A stretch of 64,000 bases of DNA, from positions 1 through 64,000 of the forward strand of contig QJVW01000094.1 of NCBI GenBank assembly GCA_003235575.1, in the 5' to 3' direction. Origin of the DNA: Candidatus Eiseniibacteriota bacterium. GTDB lineage: Bacteria; Eisenbacteria; RBG-16-71-46; SZUA-252. Below are positions 46,892 to 56,925 of the stretch, piece after piece (positions within the stretch are counted from its first letter, which is position 1; each line of letters starts with the position of its first letter). The translations under genes and the position numbers were made by a program. The notes beneath the pieces were generated by a model. It saw nothing but the letters and a program-made list of their open reading frames with translations. It was not told the origin of the DNA and searched no databases.

Positions 46892-46921
46892 TTGAACCGG
46901 CGTCGACGACGCTGGCATACT
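46892..46921 (+). promoter_or_regulatory. Sigma70-type promoter of acs
   Basis: TTGAAC (46892-46897), 18 bases, CATACT (46916-46921). Predicted start near 46928 gives a leader of about 60 bases with GGAGGATC before the ATG at 46990. Confidence 0.5.
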
Positions 46922-46989
46922 CTGCACCTCGCGGGCGGCCGCCGTCGCAGCCGTGTTCGGTCGCCGACTCGACACACCGGAGGATCCCC

Positions 46990-49005
<2,016 letters not shown>

Positions 49006-49041
49006 GCGTCGTTGGCCGTTCCAACCACGGAAGGAGCGTTC

Positions 49042-49437
49042 ATGCTACGGAAGCTGCTGCTCCCGACCCTCGTGATCACCGTCGTCTGGGCCGTGCTCGA
49101 TTTCATCATGCACGGTCTGATCCTGCGATCGCAGTACCTCGCCACCCCCGCGCTCTGGCGGCCGATGGGCGAGACGAAGATGGGGGTCATGTACTTCGCG
49201 GTCTTCATCTCGGCGCTCGCCTTCGCGGCGATCTGGTACCGGTTCGTACGCCCGAAGAACGCCGCGAACGCGCTCCTCTACGGGGTCTGGTTCGGGCTGG
49301 GGCACGGCATCGCCTTCGGCTACGGCGCGTACGCGGTCATGCCGATTCCGTACACGATGGCCCTGACGTGGTTCCTGGGCACCATCGTCCAGGGCGCGGT
49401 GGCCGGCGTGATCTGCGGGGCGATCGTCAAGGAGTGA
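49042..49437 (+). CDS. Small four-helix membrane protein
   Basis: The product has 131 residues from the ATG at 49042, with GGAAGGAG 6 bases upstream. Four hydrophobic segments with the motif TVVWAVLDFIMHGLIL and Gly-rich GVWFGLGHGIAFGYGAYA, in the manner of DUF1761-like proteins. It follows acs by 36 bases and may be co-transcribed. Its last 11 bases overlap the end of the convergent gene. Function unknown. Confidence 0.6.
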   Translation: MLRKLLLPTLVITVVWAVLDFIMHGLILRSQYLATPALWRPMGETKMGVMYFAVFISALAFAAIWYRFVRPKNAANALLYGVWFGLGHGIAFGYGAYAVMPIPYTMALTWFLGTIVQGAVAGVICGAIVKE

Positions 49438-50407
49438 CGGTCGGCGCTTCCGGGTCACCCGCGCCCGGAAGCGGCTCGAGGCCCAGCGTCTCCAACCATC
49501 GCTCGTCGCCGTTTCCGTGCAGGGTCCAGTAGGGGACGCGGAGCGTGCCCGTCAGCGAGGCGGATTCGGCGGCGTCGCCCCCCGGGCGCGTCCCGCGCGC
49601 GGCGCCGCTCCACGTCCACCGGAGCAGGCGGTGCGGATGCGCCGCCTCGATCCAGAACCTTCCCTCGCGCCCGTCGTCCGGCGCCACCGTGTAGCGGATC
49701 GCGTCGAAGGTGCCCGCGGGGACGCGCACCGACTCCGACCGATCGGCGCGCCCGATCGTCGCCGTGCCCCAGGCGGTCGCGCGGTGGGTGAGGCGCCGCA
49801 CGAGGGACGACGGGAGGAAGGGCACCGTCCGCGTCTCGCCGGGGCGCAGGTACGCCCCGCGAAGCCCGCGCAGAAGGATGTACAGGTTGTCCTCCGGAAC
49901 GCCGCCGCGCGGCGCCGCGCGTTCCCAATCGCCGCTCTCGCCTTCGAAATACGATCGAACGGTTTGACGAACGGCCGATCGGTCGAAGCGGAGTTCCTCG
50001 TACACGTGGCCGCACCACTCGGCGCTGCTGAACGAAATCTTCGCCGGCGCGAAGTCGCTGGACCGGGCGAACACCGACGTCATGGTGTTGTAGTCGTAGA
50101 TGCCGGTCTGGAAGTCGCGCACCAAGTTCAGCTTCAACGCCTCGAACGTGTCGGCGGGATCCCGCGACGCATCGTCGACCTTGACGCGCCGCCGCATGCT
50201 GAACGGCTCGGTGACGTACACGAGGACGGCGCGACCGCCGCGCTCCTCGCCGTACCGCGTCACGGCGTAGCGATACCCGTTCAACTCGGCCTTGCCGTCC
50301 TGCCAGCTCCGTTCGAAGGATGGGGTCTCCGCGGCCGCCGCGCCGGCGATCAGAATCGAGGCCAGGGCGAACGCCGCTCCCGCCCGTCGCATTGTGAGGC
50401 AGTCCAT
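49427..50407 (-). CDS. Secreted protein of unknown function
   Basis: The product has 326 residues from the ATG at 50407, which has GAAGGAGAG upstream. A signal peptide (FALASILIAGAAAA) leads a domain with conserved-looking segments MRRRVKVDDASRDPADTFE, YDYNTMTSVFARSSDF and SSAEWCGHVYEELRF. I recall similar EWCGH segments in uncharacterised Bacteroidetes proteins, some loosely labelled as septum-related, but this is not a firm family call. Location is periplasmic or lipid-free outer membrane. Confidence 0.6.
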   Translation of the reverse strand: MDCLTMRRAGAAFALASILIAGAAAAETPSFERSWQDGKAELNGYRYAVTRYGEERGGRAVLVYVTEPFSMRRRVKVDDASRDPADTFEALKLNLVRDFQTGIYDYNTMTSVFARSSDFAPAKISFSSAEWCGHVYEELRFDRSAVRQTVRSYFEGESGDWERAAPRGGVPEDNLYILLRGLRGAYLRPGETRTVPFLPSSLVRRLTHRATAWGTATIGRADRSESVRVPAGTFDAIRYTVAPDDGREGRFWIEAAHPHRLLRWTWSGAARGTRPGGDAAESASLTGTLRVPYWTLHGNGDERWLETLGLEPLPGAGDPEAPTVTP

Positions 50408-50522
50408 TGGGGGCGCTCTCCTTCGGATGGGAGGAACGTACGATCCGTCTGGAGTATAGATGCCGCGGGCCGTCGCAGAGTTCCGGGTTGTCTCCCGTGG
50501 GGGGAGGGGTAGACTCCACGTC

Positions 50523-51173
50523 ATGATCGAAGCGCGCGCGCGGCGGCGGGACGCGCGGGATGCCGCCGCCTGGCAGCGAATTCGGAACGGGGTCGCGGTC
50601 TGCCTGCTCGCGATCGCGTCGGGGACCGGCTGGAACGGCACGGCCACCGCCGCGCGATGGAGCCTGGGCGCGAACTACGGCTTCGCCGTGCTCCACCCCG
50701 ATCATCAACACAACACGACCGCCTTTTCCTGGCCCGGCACCTCGCTCGGGTTCCAACCCGGCATGCGTCTGGGGGTCACCGGCGGAACGCGGACCAGCGA
50801 GGGGTACCTCGACCTCGGGGTCCTGTTCCTCGACGGCGACGACGATTCGCGGCGCGATCTGCAGGCGTCGCTCCACTACCAACGGAATCTGGCGCCCGAG
50901 AGTCCCACGACGCTCTACTTCACGGCGGGAGCCGGCATCGTCCACCGCGCCGAGGACATGCCTTCGTCGTCGGCCAGCGCCACCGCGGCCGTATTCGGCG
51001 GGGGCGTCGGCGTGCGGAACGAGATCTCCAACGGTTTCGGATCGCTGCGCGTCGAAGCCCGCGTGGACCGGATCGACAAGGGATCGGACGGCAGCGTGGT
51101 CCTGATCCCCCGCTCGTTCGTCTACGCTCTCAAGGTCGGCTTCGATCTTTGGCTTTTCGACGACGACGACTGA
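50523..51173 (+). CDS. Outer-membrane beta-barrel protein
   Basis: The product has 216 residues. After a basic N-terminus comes a weak signal (GVAVCLLAIASGTG), then alternating strands with aromatic girdles (GYLDLGVLFLDGDDD, TTLYFTAGAGIVHRAED, FVYALKVGFDLWLFDDDD). This resembles OmpA/OmpW-type eight-stranded barrels, although the usual terminal Phe is replaced by an Asp-rich end. Function unknown. Confidence 0.55.
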   Translation: MIEARARRRDARDAAAWQRIRNGVAVCLLAIASGTGWNGTATAARWSLGANYGFAVLHPDHQHNTTAFSWPGTSLGFQPGMRLGVTGGTRTSEGYLDLGVLFLDGDDDSRRDLQASLHYQRNLAPESPTTLYFTAGAGIVHRAEDMPSSSASATAAVFGGGVGVRNEISNGFGSLRVEARVDRIDKGSDGSVVLIPRSFVYALKVGFDLWLFDDDD

Positions 51174-51225
51174 TGCGCCGGCCGTCGCCCATCGGCCGCG
51201 TCCGTCGCGGCGGAAGGAGGAATCC

Positions 51226-51801
51226 ATGAATCCCACCGCTTCCGATGTTCGCCGCGATGTCGAGCGGCTGGAGGAGGACATCCTCGAGAAGTCGAAACGC
51301 TTGGCCGAACTGAAACGATCGCTTCCCCGGGAAACCGTGAAGGACTACGTCCTGGCCGGCTGGGATGGCCCCGTATCGCTTTCGTCGCTCTTCGAGGAGA
51401 AGACCGACCTGATCGTGATTCACAACATGGGGAAGGGGTGCCGCTACTGCACGCTTTGGGCGGACGGTTTCAACGGCGTCCGGCGCCATCTTGCCGACCG
51501 CGCCGGCTTCGTGGTCTGTTCCCCCGATTCGGTGGCGACCCAGAAATCGTTCGCGGCGAGTCGAGGCTGGGCGTTTCCCATGGTCTCCGGCCATGGATCG
51601 ACCTTCATCGAGGATATGGGCTTTCGTGGAGAGAAGTCGTGGATGCCGGGTCTCTCGACCTTCCATCGACTTCCCGGAGGCGGCATCGAGCGGGTCGCCA
51701 GGGCGTTCTTCGGACCCTACGACCCCTTCTGCGGCGTGTGGCACATGATCGCGCTCCTCGCGGACGGCGAGAAGGAGTGGGCGCCCAAGTACGAGTACTA
51801 G
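51226..51801 (+). CDS. DUF899-family thioredoxin-like protein
   Basis: The product has 191 residues. GGAAGGAGG precedes the ATG. A helical N-terminus (residues 5-35) is followed by a thioredoxin-like fold with GKGCRYCTLWADGFNG, in which the Cys pair has CxxC spacing. The family signature GHGSTFIEDMGF and the ending RAFFGPYDPFCGVWHM also appear. DUF899 proteins are presumed dithiol-disulfide oxidoreductases; the substrate is unknown. Confidence 0.85.
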   Translation: MNPTASDVRRDVERLEEDILEKSKRLAELKRSLPRETVKDYVLAGWDGPVSLSSLFEEKTDLIVIHNMGKGCRYCTLWADGFNGVRRHLADRAGFVVCSPDSVATQKSFAASRGWAFPMVSGHGSTFIEDMGFRGEKSWMPGLSTFHRLPGGGIERVARAFFGPYDPFCGVWHMIALLADGEKEWAPKYEY

Positions 51802-51888
51802 GAGGAGGGGAACAGCCCTCCGGCCCGGCGCCGGCGGCGATCACTCCGGGCGGCCCGGACGGCCCAGCGCCGCCCGAATGGTAACTAC

Positions 51889-51935
51889 ATATTCCACAAT
51901 ATCTTATTGATTTTCCATCGCGATTCTGGCACGAT
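51889..51935 (+). promoter_or_regulatory. Candidate promoter and operator of the glyoxylate-shunt genes
   Basis: An AT-rich island contains the small palindrome ATATT-CCAC-AATAT (51889-51902), then TTGATT (51907-51912), 17 bases and CACGAT (51930-51935). Transcription would start near 51942. That leaves only 6 bases before the ATG at 51948 but 57 before the alternative GTG at 51999. Confidence 0.4.
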
Positions 51936-51947
51936 GGGAATCGATCG

Positions 51948-53636
51948 ATGTCGTGGAGTCGGCAAGGCTCCGATCCCGAGGGAAAGGACCCCAACCGCGT
52001 GAAATCCGCCACATCCACCCCCACAAAATTGACCATCGTCGCTCCCGAGGCGCCGGGACAGGACCAAATCCTCTCGCCGGAGGCGCTCTCGTTCGTGGCC
52101 GCCCTCGCCGGTCGGTTCCGTCCCCGAATCGAGGAGGCGCTGGCCCGCAGAGCAGCCCGCCGCAAGCGGTTAGCGGCGGGGGAGCCGATCGATTTCCTTC
52201 CGGAAACCGAATCGGTCCGCCGCAGTGACTGGCGCATCGCCCCGACGCCGCCCGATCTCCAGAAGCGGATCGTGGAAATCACCGGCCCGGTCGATCCGAA
52301 GATGGTCATCAACGCGCTCAATTCCGGCGCCGACTGCTACATGGCGGACTTCGAGGACTCGACCACGCCGACGTGGGCGAATCTGATCGAGGGGCAGCTC
52401 GCGCTGCGTGCCGCGGTTCGCCGCACGCTCGCCTACGACGATCCCCGGTCCGGCAAGAAGTACCGGCTCTCGAAGAACCCTGCGGTCCTTCTGGTCCGCC
52501 CGCGCGGCCTCCACCTTTCCGAACGCCACGTGCTTCTCGGCGGGGCGCCGATCCCCGGCGCGCTATTCGATTTCGGGCTCTATTTCTTCCACAACGCCCG
52601 CGAACTGGTGTCGCGCGGTACGGGGCCCTACTTCTATCTGCCGAAACTCGAGTCCCACCTCGAGGCGAGGCTCTGGAACGACGTGTTCCTCGCGGCGCAG
52701 GAGGCCGTGGGGCTCCCGGTCGGAACGGTGAAGGCGACCGTCCTCATCGAGACGCTCTACGCCGCGTTCGAAATGGACGAAATCCTGCACGAGCTTCGGG
52801 ACCACGCGGCCGGGCTGAACTGCGGACGCTGGGACTACATCTTCAGTTTCATCAAGGCACGCCGGAACGACCCGGCCGCGGTGCTGCCGGATCGCGGGCA
52901 GGTGACGATGGAGCAACCCTGCATGCGGGCCTACGCGCAGCTCTCGATCCGCGTTTGCCATCGCCGCGGCGCCCACGCCATGGGCGGCATGGCCGCGCAG
53001 ATCCCCATTCGGGGCGACGCCGAGGCCAGCGAGTCGGCGCTCGCCAAGGTCCGAGCCGACAAGAACAGGGAAGCGGGGGACGGGCACGACGGCACCTGGG
53101 TGGCCCATCCGGGCCTAGTGTCGATCGCCCGCGAGGCGTTCTCCTCGCGCCTCGAAGGGCGGCCGAACCAGTTGGACGTGCCGCGGGATGACGTTCACGT
53201 GACTTCCGCGGATCTGCTGGCCGTCCCGAAGGGGACGCGCACCGAGGAGGGCCTGCGACAGAACGTCCGCGTCGGCATCCAGTACCTGGAAGCATGGCTG
53301 CGCGGAACCGGGTGCGTGCCGCTCTATCACCTCATGGAAGACGCCGCGACGGCCGAAATATCACGGGCGCAGGTGTGGCAGTGGATTCACCACCAAGCCG
53401 CGCTCGAAGACGGCCGGGCGGTCACGCCGGCGCTTCTGGAGGAAATCGTCGCCAGCGAGAAGCGGACCATCGCCGGCGAGGTAGGACCGGAGCGATTCCG
53501 AACCGGTCGCTTCGAAGAGGCGACGGACCTTTTCGTTCGTCTATCCACGGCGCCGGAGCTGGAGGAATTCCTCACGCTCCCCGCCTACGAACTGATTCAC
53601 GCTTCGGAGACCACGTCGCCCCCTCGAGGGGCCTAG
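51948..53636 (+). CDS. aceB: Malate synthase A
   Basis: The product has 562 residues, or 545 if the GTG at 51999 is used; the predicted promoter position favours the latter. It condenses glyoxylate with acetyl-CoA to malate. Malate synthase A motifs: DCYMADFEDSTTPTW, VRPRGLHLSERHVL, PKLESHLEARLWNDVF, ETLYAAFEMDEILHELRDH, GRWDYIFSFIKAR and DGTWVAHPGLV. Length fits the ~540-residue A form and not the ~720-residue G form. Isocitrate lyase follows after 47 bases. Confidence 0.95.
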   Translation: MSWSRQGSDPEGKDPNRVKSATSTPTKLTIVAPEAPGQDQILSPEALSFVAALAGRFRPRIEEALARRAARRKRLAAGEPIDFLPETESVRRSDWRIAPTPPDLQKRIVEITGPVDPKMVINALNSGADCYMADFEDSTTPTWANLIEGQLALRAAVRRTLAYDDPRSGKKYRLSKNPAVLLVRPRGLHLSERHVLLGGAPIPGALFDFGLYFFHNARELVSRGTGPYFYLPKLESHLEARLWNDVFLAAQEAVGLPVGTVKATVLIETLYAAFEMDEILHELRDHAAGLNCGRWDYIFSFIKARRNDPAAVLPDRGQVTMEQPCMRAYAQLSIRVCHRRGAHAMGGMAAQIPIRGDAEASESALAKVRADKNREAGDGHDGTWVAHPGLVSIAREAFSSRLEGRPNQLDVPRDDVHVTSADLLAVPKGTRTEEGLRQNVRVGIQYLEAWLRGTGCVPLYHLMEDAATAEISRAQVWQWIHHQAALEDGRAVTPALLEEIVASEKRTIAGEVGPERFRTGRFEEATDLFVRLSTAPELEEFLTLPAYELIHASETTSPPRGA

Positions 53637-53683
53637 GACCACGGTAGGGAGCCCCCTCCGGGGCGCCCACGAGAGGAGATCGA

Positions 53684-55030
53684 ATGGCATCCCCCCGTCC
53701 CCAGCCGCATCGACCCGAAGGATCCACCGCCCCTCCCCATCGCTGGGAGGGCATCACCCGCCCCTACTCGACGGAGGACGTCGTGCGGCTGCGGGGATCG
53801 GTGACCATCGAGCACACGCTGGCGGACCGTGGCGCGCGGCGCCTCTGGGACCTGATGCAGGCCCCGGGATACGTGCACGCCCTCGGCGCCCTGACGGGCA
53901 ATCAGGCCGTGCAGCAGGTTCGCGCGGGCCTGCAGGCGATCTACCTGAGCGGGTGGCAGGTGGCCGCGGACGCCAATCTCGCCGGTCAGACGTATCCCGA
54001 TCAGAGCCTCTATCCGGCGAACAGCGTGCCGGCCATGGTGCGTCGCATCAATCAGGCGCTCCAGCGCGCCGACCAGGTGGAATTCGCGGAGTCGCGCGCG
54101 CGCGCCGCCGGAAGCGGGAACGGAACGCAGGGCACCGCCGCGAAGGATGCCGCGATGGCGGTGGAGCGGGATTGGTTCGCGCCGATCATCGCCGACGCCG
54201 AGGCGGGATTCGGCGGCCCGCTCAACGCGTTCGAACTGATGAAGGCGATGATCGACGCCGGCGCGGCCGGCGTGCATTTCGAGGATCAGCTCTCCTCGGA
54301 GAAGAAGTGCGGCCACCTCGGCGGGAAGGTGCTCTTGCCGACGGGACAGTTCCTGCGCACCCTGGTGGCGGCGCGTCTGGCCGCGGACGTCTCGAACGTC
54401 CCGACGATTCTGATCGCGCGCACGGACGCCGACAGCGCGAAGCTGATCACCAGCGACATCGACGAGCGCGACCGCCCGTTCCTGACCGGCGAACGCACGC
54501 CGGAGGGGTTCCACCGGATCACGGGCGGGCTGAAGATGGCGATTGCGCGCGGCCGCGCCTACGCGCCCTACGCCGACCTGCTCTGGTGCGAGACCTCGAC
54601 CCCCGACCTCAAGGAGGCGAAGGAGTTCGCCGAGGGGATCCACGCGGAGTTTCCCGGAAAGTTGCTCGCGTACAACTGCTCCCCGTCCTTCAACTGGAAG
54701 GCCAAGCTCGACGACGCGACCATCGCGTCGTTCCAGCGGGAGTTGGGCGCCATGGGATACAAGTTCCAGTTCGTGACGCTCGCCGGCTTCCATGTCTTGA
54801 ATCACGGCATGTTCGAACTGGCGCGCGATTACAAGGAGCGCGGCATGGCCGCCTACAGCAGGCTGCAGCAGGCGGAGTTCGCCGCCGAGGAGTTCGGCTA
54901 CAGCGCGACCCGCCACCAGCGCGAGGTGGGGACCGGCTATTTCGACCAGGTGACCCAGGTCATCGCGGGCGGCGCCAGCTCGACCACGGCGCTGGACGGT
55001 TCCACGGAAGTCGCGCAGTTCAAGAAATAG
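53684..55030 (+). CDS. aceA: Isocitrate lyase
   Basis: The product has 448 residues. It splits isocitrate to glyoxylate and succinate. Diagnostic motifs: [20 protein letters not shown], the catalytic loop [14 protein letters not shown] with the active Cys, [16 protein letters not shown] and [22 protein letters not shown] precedes the ATG. It forms an aceB-aceA operon. The partial aconitase at the left edge supplies its substrate. Confidence 0.96.
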   Translation: MASPRPQPHRPEGSTAPPHRWEGITRPYSTEDVVRLRGSVTIEHTLADRGARRLWDLMQAPGYVHALGALTGNQAVQQVRAGLQAIYLSGWQVAADANLAGQTYPDQSLYPANSVPAMVRRINQALQRADQVEFAESRARAAGSGNGTQGTAAKDAAMAVERDWFAPIIADAEAGFGGPLNAFELMKAMIDAGAAGVHFEDQLSSEKKCGHLGGKVLLPTGQFLRTLVAARLAADVSNVPTILIARTDADSAKLITSDIDERDRPFLTGERTPEGFHRITGGLKMAIARGRAYAPYADLLWCETSTPDLKEAKEFAEGIHAEFPGKLLAYNCSPSFNWKAKLDDATIASFQRELGAMGYKFQFVTLAGFHVLNHGMFELARDYKERGMAAYSRLQQAEFAAEEFGYSATRHQREVGTGYFDQVTQVIAGGASSTTALDGSTEVAQFKK

Positions 55031-55046
55031 CGCGCGCCCGACCTAC

Positions 55047-56156
55047 CTACCGTCGCACGCCCAGGCCCCGCGCCGCCAGCGTGGCCGCCCCGGCGCGAAA
55101 CGCCTTCAAGTCCTTGTGCCCGTCCGGGTGGATCGAGTTCGTGAGGAGCACCAGGTAGCCGTCGCACGCCGGATCGATCCAGAACGAGACCCCGGTCCAG
55201 CCCGAGTGCCCGAAGGAGCGCCTGGAAAAGAGCGCGCCCCGCGGTGCGGCGTAGGGACTGTCGATGTCGAACCCGAAGCCCCGCCGCACGCCGAGCGAGC
55301 GCGGGAGCTGGTTCGTCGTCAAGGCGCGGACCGACGACGCCGAGAGAATGCGGCGGCCCCCGGCGATTCCGCCCGCGAGGATCATCCGCGCGAACCGGGC
55401 CACGTCCGCTCCGGTGCCGAAGAGCCCGGCGTGGCCCGCGACACCGCCGAGCGCGCGGCTGCGCGCCCGCGGGTCGTGCACGCTGCCCCGCAGCATGACC
55501 CCGCGCGACCGCTCCGTCGGCGCGACGCGCCGGCGATCCCGCGTCCGCGTTCCGAATCGCGTGTCCCGGCAACGAAGCGGACGGAACAGACGAGCCTCGG
55601 CCAGGCGTTCCATGCTCCGTCCGAAGCGCCGCTCCAGCACGCCCTGCAACAGGACATAGCCGACGTCGGTGTAGATGAACCGGCGCCCCGGAGCCGCCCG
55701 GAGCCTTCCGCGCGCGATCGCGGCGTAGAGGCGGCTCTTGCTCCCCCGATAGTCCTCGATCGGATTGTCGGGGACGAACCCGGCGGTGTGCGTCAGGAGC
55801 CGGTGCAGCGGAATCCGGCCGACGCGCGTCCCGCGCGCCTCGTCGATCCACCGGGCCACGGGATCCTCCAGCGACAGTTCGCCGCGCCCGGCCGCCTCCA
55901 CGGTGAGCGGCGCGGTCACCATCGGTTTCGTGAGCGATGCGAGATCGAAAATCGTGTCGAGGGTCATCCGCTCGCGGCGGGGTAGGAGCGCCCGGGAGCC
56001 CACGGCGGTTCGATGGGCCGGGCCCGCCGACGTTCCACTGAACGCCACGACCCCCGGCACCAGCCCTCCCGCGACGGCCTCCCGCAGGAACTGGTCGAAC
56101 GGTCGCCACCGCGAGGACGAGGGCCGCAACCGCTTCGCACGTCTTGGCTTGGGCAT
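55047..56156 (-). CDS. Beta-lactamase-family serine hydrolase
   Basis: The product has 369 residues. The catalytic signature is SLTK (in DLASLTKPMV), the second motif is Tyr-Thr-Asp (FIYTDVGYVLLQ) and the third HSG (FGHSGWTGVSFW). These mark a class C beta-lactamase/esterase/DD-peptidase fold (Pfam beta-lactamase). No export signal is visible from the ATG at 56156; the N-terminus is basic. Esterase or peptidase activity is more likely than antibiotic resistance. The reading frame continues open upstream to 56489 but that part looks non-coding. Confidence 0.85.
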   Translation of the reverse strand: MPKPRRAKRLRPSSSRWRPFDQFLREAVAGGLVPGVVAFSGTSAGPAHRTAVGSRALLPRRERMTLDTIFDLASLTKPMVTAPLTVEAAGRGELSLEDPVARWIDEARGTRVGRIPLHRLLTHTAGFVPDNPIEDYRGSKSRLYAAIARGRLRAAPGRRFIYTDVGYVLLQGVLERRFGRSMERLAEARLFRPLRCRDTRFGTRTRDRRRVAPTERSRGVMLRGSVHDPRARSRALGGVAGHAGLFGTGADVARFARMILAGGIAGGRRILSASSVRALTTNQLPRSLGVRRGFGFDIDSPYAAPRGALFSRRSFGHSGWTGVSFWIDPACDGYLVLLTNSIHPDGHKDLKAFRAGAATLAARGLGVRR

Positions 56157-56212
56157 GCGGCGAGCATACGCGCGGGGGGGCGGATCGTCACCCGGAAGAA
56201 TTTTGGAAAAAA

Positions 56213-56241
56213 TTGAGAACATTTCCCGGCACCGGTGTATT
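56213..56241 (+). promoter_or_regulatory. Candidate promoter of a structured RNA
   Basis: TTGAGA (56213-56218), 17 bases, TGTATT (56236-56241), preceded by an A/T-rich stretch (56199-56214). Predicted start near 56248. Confidence 0.45.
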
Positions 56242-56430
56242 GGAGAGTGTGACCCCTCCGACGCGGGTGGCCACTGACCGGAGTCCTTAGTCACCGCCCT
56301 GGTGGGCTCGATGCCCGCCAGGGCGGAGGCGTATCCAGGGGATTCCATGTTTCCGTCTCGTACACGCAGGTCTCCGGCCACACGCTCCCGAGGCGTACTT
56401 CTTGATGGTACCCAGGGACCAAACCTGACA
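56242..56430 (+). ncRNA. Candidate structured RNA upstream of the ccm operon
   Basis: Part of a 358-base gap without a gene. Three pairings can be drawn on the + strand. An outer stem pairs 56242-56251 with 56379-56388 (GGAGAGUGUG with CACACGCUCC, one mismatch). An inner stem pairs CCGGAG (56278-56283) with CUCCGG (56372-56377). A strong apical hairpin at 56294-56326 has 14 paired positions including one U-G and a 5-base loop. The U-G would be an A-C mismatch on the other strand, which favours + transcription. A promoter precedes it and a second promoter, for ccmE, follows at 56433. Length is near that of 6S RNA, but I cannot match it to any known family. Confidence 0.35.
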
Positions 56431-56432
56431 TC

Positions 56433-56460
56433 TTGACTGGCTCCGAGGGTCTGCGACAAT
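56433..56460 (+). promoter_or_regulatory. Promoter of the ccm operon
   Basis: TTGACT (56433-56438), 16 bases, GACAAT (56455-56460). The predicted start near 56467 gives a ~48-base leader with AGGA 8 bases before the ccmE ATG. Confidence 0.5.
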
Positions 56461-56514
56461 CCTATGGCGAAAGGAGAGGGGCGGCCCATCGAGGGCTAAC
56501 CCCAGGAAAAATAA

Positions 56515-56925
56515 ATGAATACAACCGCGAAAATCGCCATCGTCTCGCTCGTCATCGTGGGCGCCGTGTCCTACCTGATCCTGTCCGGCGTGAAGCAGAC
56601 GGGGCTCCAGTACATGACCGTCACGGAATTGGCGCAGATGGAAAAGGCGCCCAAGGCCGACGGCTTCCGCCTCGACGGCGTGGTGGCCGCCGGCAGCGTG
56701 GCGTACGACCAGAAGCAGCCGCGCCTGACCTTCCGGATGACCGACGGCAAGGAGGCGGTTCACGTCGTCTACGACGGCCTCATGCCCGACGCGTTCGCCG
56801 AGGGGCGGGACGTCGTCGTCGAGGGGACGTTCCGACACACCGACCGCACGCTCCACGCCTCCAAGCTGGTGACGAAGTGTCCCTCGAAATATGAATCCGA
56901 AGGACTAGGGGAGGACCGCTCGTGA
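56515..56925 (+). CDS. ccmE: Cytochrome c maturation heme chaperone CcmE, Cys-type
   Basis: The product has 136 residues. An N-terminal membrane anchor (about 7-25) carries a periplasmic OB-fold domain that binds heme covalently and hands it to CcmF. In most bacteria the heme ligand is a His in HxxxY. Here the position reads KCPSKYE, so Cys122 with Tyr126 forms the CxxxY variant known from Desulfovibrio and archaeal CcmE. The protein is otherwise normal in length. It starts the operon, with AGGA upstream, and its stop overlaps the ccmF GTG. Confidence 0.9.
   Translation: MNTTAKIAIVSLVIVGAVSYLILSGVKQTGLQYMTVTELAQMEKAPKADGFRLDGVVAAGSVAYDQKQPRLTFRMTDGKEAVHVVYDGLMPDAFAEGRDVVVEGTFRHTDRTLHASKLVTKCPSKYESEGLGEDRS

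Noticed and set aside
56366-56380. B12-box-like sequence on the minus strand (GGCCGGAGACCTGCG)
   Set aside because: It resembles the 3' box of cobalamin riboswitches, but the other conserved segments are absent and no B12-related gene follows in that direction.
55047-56489. Extended N-terminus of the serine hydrolase starting at 56489
   Set aside because: The added ~111 codons have no signal peptide or family similarity and cover the structured, promoter-bearing intergenic region; the ATG at 56156 is preferred.
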